Source: a virus | Strand: one strand, 5' to 3' | Virus record (IMG/VR): IMGVR_UViG_3300025122_003195 | Span: 1-50,472 of that record | Length of the DNA stretch: 50,472 nucleotides | In this document: one piece after another, positions 8,062-14,229 of the stretch | How positions within the stretch are numbered: position 1 is the stretch's first letter | How the letters are laid out: each line of letters starts with the position of its first letter | Notes under the pieces: generated by a model | The model's input: only the letters and a program-made list of their open reading frames with translations | Database searches by the model: none | Told to the model about the DNA's origin: nothing | Made by a program: the position numbers and the translations under genes

Positions 8062-9030
8062 ATGAACAAAAGAATACTAGTCTGCGGCGCCGGCGGCTTC
8101 ATCGGTGGAGCTATGGTAAAGCGGTTAAAGTCGGAAGGTCATTGGGTTCGCGGTGTGGATGTCAAAGAACATGATTATTTTAATTGTAGTGAATTTGCTG
8201 ATGAATTTATTCTTGGAGATCTCAAGGATCCCAGAATCTGTGATGAAGTGGTTACTGACGACATTGACGAGGTATACCAATTCGCAGCGGACATGGGCGG
8301 CGCCGGGTTTATCTTTACAGGAGAGAATGACGCGAACATAATGCATAACTCTGCATTAATCAACCTTAACATTGTGGGTCAGTGTGTGAGTAAGGGTGTA
8401 AAGAGGGTGTTTTACTCGTCCTCTGCTTGTATGTATCCTGAATATAATCAAACGGATCCGGATAACCCCAAATGTGTTGAGGACTCCGCCTATCCAGCCT
8501 CACCCGACAGTGAATACGGGTGGGAAAAACTCTTTAGCGAGCGTCTTTACATGGCCTTCGCTAAGAACTACGGCTTGACAGTTCGCATTGCTCGCTATCA
8601 TAATATCTTTGGCCCGGAGGGGACATGGGATGGCGGCCGCGAAAAGGCCCCCGCCGCTTTCTGCAGAAAGGTCGCCCACGCACCTGATAACACAGAGATC
8701 GAAGTGTGGGGGGACGGTAAGCAAACTCGGTCCTTTCTTTATATTGATGAGTGTCTTGATATGACACGCCGCCTAATGGACTCTGATTTTATGGGGCCGG
8801 TGAATATTGGTTCTGAGGAGATGATTGCCATCAATGAGTTCGCGAGAATGGCCATTGAAATATCTGGTAAGGATTTGGGGATAAAAAACATTCCAGGCCC
8901 CGAGGGAGTCCGCGGCCGCAACTCGGACAACACTTTATTCGCTGACAAAGTCGGGCCGATAGAGGCTCAAGCACTACGAGTGGGAATGGAAAAAACCTAT
9001 AAATGGATTTCTGACCAGATTGAAAAGTAG
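8062..9030 (+). CDS. GDP-mannose 3,5-epimerase-like NDP-sugar epimerase
   Basis: The protein has 322 residues of the extended SDR fold. The NAD motif is GAGGFIG (9-15). The active-site set matches the plant GDP-mannose 3',5'-epimerase closely: SSSACMYPE with C123, YGWEK with Y152/K156, and GGREKAPAAFCRK with K195. The segments AADMGGAGFI, WGDGKQTRSF, PVNIGSEEM and IPGPEGVRGRNSDN are also shared with that enzyme. In the plant enzyme the equivalents of C123 and K195 are the acid/base pair that epimerises C3 and C5, giving GDP-L-galactose and GDP-L-gulose. The start at 8062 is fixed by the GGAGAG site and the first beta strand; an upstream in-frame ATG at 8020 lies inside the previous gene. Confidence 0.85.
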   Translation: MNKRILVCGAGGFIGGAMVKRLKSEGHWVRGVDVKEHDYFNCSEFADEFILGDLKDPRICDEVVTDDIDEVYQFAADMGGAGFIFTGENDANIMHNSALINLNIVGQCVSKGVKRVFYSSSACMYPEYNQTDPDNPKCVEDSAYPASPDSEYGWEKLFSERLYMAFAKNYGLTVRIARYHNIFGPEGTWDGGREKAPAAFCRKVAHAPDNTEIEVWGDGKQTRSFLYIDECLDMTRRLMDSDFMGPVNIGSEEMIAINEFARMAIEISGKDLGIKNIPGPEGVRGRNSDNTLFADKVGPIEAQALRVGMEKTYKWISDQIEK

Positions 9031-9064
9031 TGAACAAATTTAAAAAAAACAGTATAATAAAGAG
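9031..9064 (+). promoter_or_regulatory. AT-rich gap carrying AAACAGTATAAT just before the dehydratase start
   Basis: The 34-base gap contains AAACAGTATAAT at 9047-9058, with TATAAT at 9053-9058 resembling a -10 box and TGAACA at 9031-9036 a poor -35. The same 12-mer occurs at 45258-45269 in another gap. The ATG at 9065 follows TATAAT by only six bases, so a transcript from here would be leaderless or nearly so. A role as promoter, translation signal or processing site is open. Confidence 0.4.
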
Positions 9065-10030
9065 ATGAAGCTGGTGGTAATAACTGGATGTGCGGGCTTT
9101 ATTGGTTCGTATGTAACAAAAGCCTGTTTGAAACGTGGTTGGCAAGTATACGGCGTAGACAATTTTACATATGCTGGTAGTCGTCATTTTGTAGAAAAAA
9201 TGAGGAAGAAATATGACAACTTCTTTTTCAAAGAAAAGGATATATGCGAACTTAAGCACATCCCCGATTGCGACTATGTTATCAACGTTGCCGCAGAAAC
9301 TCATGTTGGTAACAGCATTGTGGACAGTACTAATTTTATTAGCTCGAACATAAACGGGGTTAAAAACTTATTAGATTTGATAAAAATCAAACCCAACAAC
9401 GTGCAACAACCACCAGTATTTTTCCACTTCAGTACCGACGAAGTTTATGGCGATATTCTTGAGGGCGCCCACACAGAAGAGGATTTATTGAACCCGAGTA
9501 ATCCATATTCAGCATCAAAAGCGTCAGCAGACCTACTCATCAAAGCTTGGGCAAGGACGTATGACATAAAGTATAACATCTTGAGACCTACAAACAACTA
9601 TGGTATAAGGCAATATCCAGAAAAACTGATCCCCCTGTCGGTCAAACTTCTGCAGCGCTCGAAGAAAATTAGGTTGCACAATAATGGGGAACCGATCCGG
9701 AATTGGCTACATGCTAAAGATACAGCCAACGCTGTTTTGACGATAATCGACTCTGGGAAGTGTAACGAAATCTATAATGTAGCGGGTGGGTTTGAGCAAA
9801 CCAACTTAGAAACAGTTCAGAAGATTATTGCAGCCTATTACAAAGACGAGCCGTCACGGCCCCTGTTATGGGAGGATTGTATTGATTTCTCCCATTCCAG
9901 AGAAGGCCAGGACGTCCGGTACGCTTTGAACGATGGTAAACTTCGGAAACTGGGTTGGAAACCAGAAATCAATTTTGACAAACAAATAGAACATATTGTT
10001 AGGTTCTATAAGAAAACATTTACATGGTAA
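9065..10030 (+). CDS. rmlB: dTDP-glucose 4,6-dehydratase-like enzyme
   Basis: The protein has 321 residues of the extended SDR fold, a normal RmlB length. The NAD motif is GCAGFIG (8-14). The RmlB signature STDEVYGD places the catalytic Asp-Glu pair at D125/E126, and YSASKASAD gives the Tyr/Lys pair Y148/K152. The C-terminal landmarks NNYGIRQYPEKLIP and GEPIRNWLHAKD are the RmlB versions of sugar-binding segments. It would convert dTDP-glucose to dTDP-4-keto-6-deoxyglucose, the usual substrate of DegT aminotransferases such as the one at 1757. No RmlA, RmlC or RmlD gene is visible in the window, so either the host supplies dTDP-glucose or those genes lie to the left. It is the last recognised sugar gene of the cluster. 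Confidence 0.85.
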   Translation: MKLVVITGCAGFIGSYVTKACLKRGWQVYGVDNFTYAGSRHFVEKMRKKYDNFFFKEKDICELKHIPDCDYVINVAAETHVGNSIVDSTNFISSNINGVKNLLDLIKIKPNNVQQPPVFFHFSTDEVYGDILEGAHTEEDLLNPSNPYSASKASADLLIKAWARTYDIKYNILRPTNNYGIRQYPEKLIPLSVKLLQRSKKIRLHNNGEPIRNWLHAKDTANAVLTIIDSGKCNEIYNVAGGFEQTNLETVQKIIAAYYKDEPSRPLLWEDCIDFSHSREGQDVRYALNDGKLRKLGWKPEINFDKQIEHIVRFYKKTFTW

Positions 10031-10042
10031 AAGGAAAAAACA

Positions 10043-10255
10043 ATGAAATTATCTAGCCAGGCAATGGGTGCTGTAATGATGGCACTACAAAAGTCTTTAA
10101 TGGAGCAAAGCGATATTGTGCCTACATTAGAGAACTTTGAATTTACAAATTCTGAGGAGGGGCTCGTCGTCACCAATCCACCTTTGGTAAAGTTTGACGA
10201 AGATTTCGATGATGCTCTGCATGAGAGCGCGGGCGACGAACCACTAGAAGATTGA
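10043..10255 (+). CDS. Small acidic hypothetical protein
   Basis: The product has 70 residues and I do not recognise the family. The first 25 residues (KLSSQAMGAVMMALQKSLMEQ) are likely helical. The last 25 are strongly acidic (FDEDFDDALHESAGDEPLED) and probably disordered. The start is supported by the AAAGGAAAAA site 12 bases after the previous stop. The TGATG overlap with the next gene suggests co-translation with the zinc-ribbon protein. An acidic tail next to transcription-type genes could indicate a partner of RNA polymerase or a DNA mimic, but nothing in the sequence proves this. Confidence 0.7.
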   Translation: MKLSSQAMGAVMMALQKSLMEQSDIVPTLENFEFTNSEEGLVVTNPPLVKFDEDFDDALHESAGDEPLED

Positions 10256-10530
10256 TGCCTCGGTACGACTATAAGTGTACCAAATGTGATAAAATACTCG
10301 AAGTAATACTGTTAATTGGGGAAAAACCACAGATATGTAGTGAGATAACCGAGTGTTCTGAAAAGGCCGAGATTATTAAGATTTTTAGTGTCCCGAAGAT
10401 ATTTCGCCCCGATACAAATGACACGGCAGGTACCCGGGTTAAGCGTTTTATCGAGGATTCGCGACACGAATTAAAAGAGCAGAAAAAAGATATGACTTCA
10501 CAAGAACATGTGGTTGAACCCAATGAATGA
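10255..10530 (+). CDS. FmdB-like zinc-ribbon protein
   Basis: The product has 91 residues and begins MPRYDYKCTKCDKILEV, the FmdB-type start (PxYxYxCxxC). The first zinc knuckle is CTKC. The second half of the ribbon is CSEITEC, with five residues between the cysteines instead of the usual CPxC, so metal binding may be altered. A basic and acidic helix follows (VKRFIEDSRHELKEQKKDM). FmdB-like proteins are common small putative regulators in bacteria and phages and their targets are generally unknown. I chose the ATG at 10255, which overlaps the previous stop by one base; a TTG just upstream is less likely. The location directly before the sigma factor fits a regulatory role. Confidence 0.75.
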   Translation: MPRYDYKCTKCDKILEVILLIGEKPQICSEITECSEKAEIIKIFSVPKIFRPDTNDTAGTRVKRFIEDSRHELKEQKKDMTSQEHVVEPNE

Positions 10531-10879
10531 AATTTATTTATATATAGCTATAGCATCAAGCACCGTAGTCAATATGTTTTTGGTTTGGTATTTATACCAG
10601 ATGTTAGCGAAGTTTGGGTATTTGAACAACAATGTGAGCAATCTAAGATATAACATTGTAGCATATGCGTCCCATCTTAAAAAAATATATGAATCAGAAA
10701 CTTTCTATGGTGATCCTACATTAGAAGGGTTGTTGATACATAGTCGCGAGATTAAAGAGAACATCGAAGACTTCTGTAAAGTCTTTAATATAGAGGATGA
10801 AGAGAATTTTGATGAGTGGGAATGGTACCAATATGGCACCGATCAAGAGGAGGAGATCGATGCCAAAGAAGGGAACTAA
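10523..10879 (+). CDS. Small single-span membrane protein
   Basis: The product is 118 residues from this start, or 123 from an in-frame ATG at 10508. The N-terminus IYLYIAIASSTVVNMFLVWYLY is one clear hydrophobic span of about 20 residues. A helical, probably coiled cytoplasmic part follows (AKFGYLNNNVSNLRYNIVAYASHLKKIYESETFYGD). The C-terminus is very acidic (FNIEDEENFDEWEWYQYG...EEEID). I do not recognise a family. It overlaps the zinc-ribbon gene at its start and the sigma gene by 20 bases at its end, so it is likely co-transcribed with them. It could be a membrane anchor or a lysis-related protein, but no such function can be shown. Confidence 0.65.
   Translation: MNEIYLYIAIASSTVVNMFLVWYLYQMLAKFGYLNNNVSNLRYNIVAYASHLKKIYESETFYGDPTLEGLLIHSREIKENIEDFCKVFNIEDEENFDEWEWYQYGTDQEEEIDAKEGN
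10845..10859 (+). promoter_or_regulatory. Strong Shine-Dalgarno sequence for the sigma factor gene
   Basis: AGGAGG lies at 10848-10853, six bases before the ATG at 10860, inside the end of the membrane protein gene. It is one of the best ribosome binding sites in the window. It decides the start of the sigma gene over in-frame ATGs further upstream, starting at 10797. Confidence 0.85.
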
Positions 10880-11546
10880 GAGATATTATTTCACAAAAGA
10901 GCACGAAAATGCTGTTGTGCAATATGCATCGACAGAAAGCTTAGAAGTTCGCACAGAATTATATATACACTACATCGAGCCAGCTTTTAGCGAGATGGTC
11001 GACAAAATTGTTTACACGTACAAATTTACGAGCTTGCCAAATATCGAAAGTTTAAGTGACGAGTGTAAGATATGGCTAACAACAATCCTAGATAAATATG
11101 ATCCAAACCGTGGGTCGAAAGCGTTTTCGTATTTTAGTGTTATTACAAAAAACTGGTTTATTCATAAAGTAAAAAAGACTGCACAACAAAACAAGCGTGA
11201 AGTTTATTTTGAAGATATATCAAAGAATTTAGAGCACACCCACTTATCGGCAGCTATTGAATATCCGACCGACCGTGAGAGAGATGAGTTTTGGGAGCAC
11301 TTGTGGGAAGAGATTCAGGGTTGGGATCTCGGACCTAACATGAAAATAAACGAACGTAAGGTTTTTGAAGCTGTAAAAATTTTACTTTCTAACTCCGATG
11401 ACATTGAAATTTTTAATAAAAAGGCTATTTACTTGTATATGAGAGAATTGACGGGCCTTAACACAAAACAGGTCGTTAACAACCTCAACAAGATGCGAGA
11501 AAAATACCGGGTATTCAAAAAGAAATGGGACGCAGGAAAGATCTAG
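10860..11546 (+). CDS. T4 gp55-like late-transcription sigma factor
   Basis: The product has 228 residues. The core KYDPNRGSKAFSYFSVITKNWFIHKVKK (about 79-106) matches the sigma region 2 type segment seen in gp55 of T4-like phages, where 'F-x-Y-F/I-x-x-x-x-x-N-x-F' contacts the -10 element and core polymerase. Basic residues follow (QQNKREVYF). The C-terminal half (PNMKINERKVFEAVKILL to the lysine-rich end) looks helical and may bind the DNA end or the clamp. gp55 directs host RNA polymerase to TATAAATA-type late promoters; a near match exists at 45255. The gene starts behind a near-perfect AGGAGG site. I see no gp33 co-activator homologue that I can name. Confidence 0.75.
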   Translation: MPKKGTKRYYFTKEHENAVVQYASTESLEVRTELYIHYIEPAFSEMVDKIVYTYKFTSLPNIESLSDECKIWLTTILDKYDPNRGSKAFSYFSVITKNWFIHKVKKTAQQNKREVYFEDISKNLEHTHLSAAIEYPTDRERDEFWEHLWEEIQGWDLGPNMKINERKVFEAVKILLSNSDDIEIFNKKAIYLYMRELTGLNTKQVVNNLNKMREKYRVFKKKWDAGKI

Positions 11547-11842
11547 ATTTAGAAGATAGGCTAGAAGAAGCCGTTGATAATGTGAGGAGGGACAGAAATG
11601 TCGTTAACTCTCTTTTGGTCGACTTGATTATGTACATGAAGAAGGATACTTCCGCCCACAAAGATTGTGGTATGATTGCATCTAAGTACGTTGAAACTCT
11701 CCAGCGATCCAATGAACAGTTGGTTAAAATTACGAATCTTCTTTATAAAAAAGATAACGTTATCCAGGGTTTTACTGATCTGGACAAGGACGCACTCTTT
11801 GATCTTATTAAAAGTGACGAAGAGCCGCCCGAGGACGACTGA
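11525..11842 (+). CDS. Small charged, helical hypothetical protein
   Basis: The product has 105 residues and I do not recognise it. It is mostly charged and helical: GRRKDLDLEDRLEEAVDNVRRDRNVVNSLLVDLIMYM, then KYVETLQRSNEQLVKITNLLYKKD, with an acidic tail (KSDEEPPEDD). The helices could form a coiled coil. It overlaps the sigma gene by 22 bases and the amidase gene by one base (TGATG). The position right after a gp55-like sigma makes a polymerase-associated cofactor (gp33-like role) or a small tail chaperone possible. Sequence similarity to T4 gp33 is not apparent by eye. Confidence 0.65.
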   Translation: MGRRKDLDLEDRLEEAVDNVRRDRNVVNSLLVDLIMYMKKDTSAHKDCGMIASKYVETLQRSNEQLVKITNLLYKKDNVIQGFTDLDKDALFDLIKSDEEPPEDD

Positions 11843-13278
11843 TGGGGCAGAGAGGCAAAGCAGCGACCGGTAAGACCAACCTTCCTTTTTACCAGTCTAA
11901 TCCTAATCTAGCACCTGATCTCGTTCTGATCGATGTTGATAACATCACTGAAATTACATACTTACGGGAACTGGTCCAAAAAGAAATTAATCCTAACTTG
12001 ATTAATACAGCCGGCAATTCGTTTAGCGCCTATGTTGTACGTTATAACGACTCCAACAAGCCTGGAGCGGCCGCTGCATGCGGCCCCGTCGGCGGCACTG
12101 GCGTTGTTTCATATGAATCAGACTTCGGCGCAGAGTTACCTCCCAACACTGTTAACGCCATAATACCAGAATTGTGTATTGGGTTACCGCTTCCGAACCG
12201 AACAGTACAAGCCACAACACCGCCCACGATCTCTGACCTGTGTAATCAAAACCTCGCGGCCGCAGAAAAATTATGTAATATTGCTCCTGTGTTCGAAATC
12301 CCCAATAGTTTTTCTGAAACTATTCGCCCGGGCAACTTTGTGCAAGTGAGTCTCTATGATAAGAAATTTCCCTCCCGCGGCGGCACCGTGCTTGATGTAG
12401 TAAAGAACAAGAATGGTGAAGTGATCATGAACCCGCTCGTATCGCGTTCCGAGAGAGCCCTCCAGGTTACCAAGTGCCCCACGTCACCTGCCGCAGGGAA
12501 AAATGCAACCGGAGACAACCCTCATCCCCCTACAGACCAGCCCGCCGGAGCATCTACTGAAGCTTATGGTGGTCTTCTTATCATGAAGAAATACGGGTTG
12601 CTAGATAAATTTGGAGAACGCCGGAAGCGTCCATTACCGCAGTCAATTGTTTATCATATGACAGGCGCCCCAGCGAAGTGGCAAGGAACTGTGCGGGTCC
12701 TGAATGATAGGGGTGTTTCAACACATTATGAAATTGATCGCAAGGGGATTGTGTATGAATATTTAGATCCTAGCGAAATTATAGCTTATCACTCCGGCAA
12801 AGGCAATAACACCCTCTCTATCGGAATAGACCTGAGTCACAATCCAAGGGTACGCGAGAATAGTTGGCCTGAAAAGCAAATTAAAGCCGCAAAGATGCTA
12901 ACGGCATATCTTTGCAAGAGGTTCTCGATTACACCAAGTGTTGCTCCACCGCGATGTGGGCCTACCACCACACGTCAAGGGTGGCCAACTGGGTATAGTC
13001 AAGAGGGGGATTGTGAAAGAAGTAAAAAGAAAGTCCCTCAACTGATAAAGGAGGGCTATACTCTGTTACGCCATAACAACTGTGCTTCAAGACCATGCCC
13101 TCTTGATTTTCCTATCCATCTGATGGTGCCCACAGCTGCTGAGATGGGAGCTATCGCTGTAGCAGACGAAACAGTTCCCTCTGAAAATGCTTGCGCCGCC
13201 GGCTCTCCCGGCGGCCAAAACGCACGTAAGCAACCAGCAGAGACGCGTCCCCAAGGCGCCGGAGGTAAAGTAGTATGA
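11842..13278 (+). CDS. Tail/baseplate protein with PGRP-type N-acetylmuramoyl-L-alanine amidase domain
   Basis: The product has 478 residues. The N-terminal half (about 20-235) looks structural: a segment of the type ITYLRELVQKEINPNL, then a beta-rich region ending IRPGNFVQVSLYDKKFPSRGGTVLDVV that resembles an OB-fold baseplate-hub strand set. The C-terminal half (about 255-440) is an Amidase_2/PGRP domain with the zinc ligands H272 (YHMTG), H411 and C419 (RHNNCASRPCP). The H-x7-C spacing equals that of T7 lysozyme. It would cut the amide bond between muramic acid and the stem peptide during DNA entry. This architecture is analogous to T4 gp5, whose lysozyme sits on the hub spike, but uses a different catalytic fold. 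A run rich in Ala, Gly and Pro forms the C-terminus. Confidence 0.82.
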   Translation: MGQRGKAATGKTNLPFYQSNPNLAPDLVLIDVDNITEITYLRELVQKEINPNLINTAGNSFSAYVVRYNDSNKPGAAAACGPVGGTGVVSYESDFGAELPPNTVNAIIPELCIGLPLPNRTVQATTPPTISDLCNQNLAAAEKLCNIAPVFEIPNSFSETIRPGNFVQVSLYDKKFPSRGGTVLDVVKNKNGEVIMNPLVSRSERALQVTKCPTSPAAGKNATGDNPHPPTDQPAGASTEAYGGLLIMKKYGLLDKFGERRKRPLPQSIVYHMTGAPAKWQGTVRVLNDRGVSTHYEIDRKGIVYEYLDPSEIIAYHSGKGNNTLSIGIDLSHNPRVRENSWPEKQIKAAKMLTAYLCKRFSITPSVAPPRCGPTTTRQGWPTGYSQEGDCERSKKKVPQLIKEGYTLLRHNNCASRPCPLDFPIHLMVPTAAEMGAIAVADETVPSENACAAGSPGGQNARKQPAETRPQGAGGKVV

Positions 13279-14228
13279 GTACTCAAGAAAAGGCTGTTAA
13301 GCCTCCTAACAACCCTGCAATCAAGGAACACAACCGACAACAAACTGAGTGTGGTGATGAGGGATATAAAAGAAATGTGTTTTGCGGATCAGGACCCGCG
13401 GGCCCACGTCCTACTTACATTGAACGGGATTGCGAAAATAAACCCCCCCTTAAGAACAATTATGGTTCTTACATATGTTTGACCAAAGACAACATGGGTT
13501 CGAGAAAGCATGGGTATGGGGGCAAAGGTGACACCAATTGTGCTGCTATAGACTTGGTCGTCGGCCGCGGCGCATGTAAAAATGTTGGGAATGACAAGAC
13601 GGTCGACCCGCTTCCGATGGACGATGCTGCACGTATATACATATCTGAAAAAGCGGATATTGATGAATATTTCAAGCTTCCGAATGGTGGTATTGGAAAC
13701 GCAAAAACACGTTCAGCGATACTTCTTAAGGCTGACGGTGTCAGGGTCGTTGGCAGAGAAGGCATAAAATTGGTAACCGGAGTAGCCACGGCTGAAGAAA
13801 GAAATTCACAAACCGGCGAGTGCGCCCGCCATGGCATTGAATTAATCTCAATGTATGAAGACGGTCTAGATAAAAACGGGATCCCGCTCCTCCAACCACT
13901 CGTTAAAGGCGACAATCTAGTTGCAGCTTTGAACAAGATCGTGGCCGATATTGATTCGCTGGGAGAGATGGTGGGCCACTTCTTAAGTTCTCAAGTCGAA
14001 TTTAATTCGACGGTGGCAAATCACATACACATTAGCCCTTACCTGGCTTCTGTAACCATAGCAACACCGATGACAACGGTAGCGGGGATTCTCCAGATGA
14101 AACATCAGGTAGGAAAGTCTATCCCGGATCTGGTTAAAAATAAGCTCATGTTTAAAAGTGTGAAAACTAATTACTTAAGCCCTTCTGGTACCAAGTACAT
14201 TCTAAGTCCTATGAACAAGACAAACTAA
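13275..14228 (+). CDS. Putative virion/baseplate protein of unknown function
   Basis: The product has 317 residues and is not recognised. The N-terminal 60 residues are rich in Cys, Pro and Asn and probably extended. The middle (about 90-200) is Gly-rich and beta-like (CAAIDLVVGRGACKNV, AILLKADGVRVVGREGIKLVTGV). The C-terminal third has a helix (LVAALNKIVADIDSLGEMVGHFLSS) and VANHIHISPYL, and looks like a trimerisation or attachment region. The gene is coupled by ATGA to the amidase and ends two bases before the 2337-codon gene. The context makes a baseplate or spike component likely. A beta-helical spike tip working with the amidase is one possibility, inferred only from Gly/Val patterning and order. 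Confidence 0.6.
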   Translation: MSTQEKAVKPPNNPAIKEHNRQQTECGDEGYKRNVFCGSGPAGPRPTYIERDCENKPPLKNNYGSYICLTKDNMGSRKHGYGGKGDTNCAAIDLVVGRGACKNVGNDKTVDPLPMDDAARIYISEKADIDEYFKLPNGGIGNAKTRSAILLKADGVRVVGREGIKLVTGVATAEERNSQTGECARHGIELISMYEDGLDKNGIPLLQPLVKGDNLVAALNKIVADIDSLGEMVGHFLSSQVEFNSTVANHIHISPYLASVTIATPMTTVAGILQMKHQVGKSIPDLVKNKLMFKSVKTNYLSPSGTKYILSPMNKTN

Positions 14229-14229
14229 A

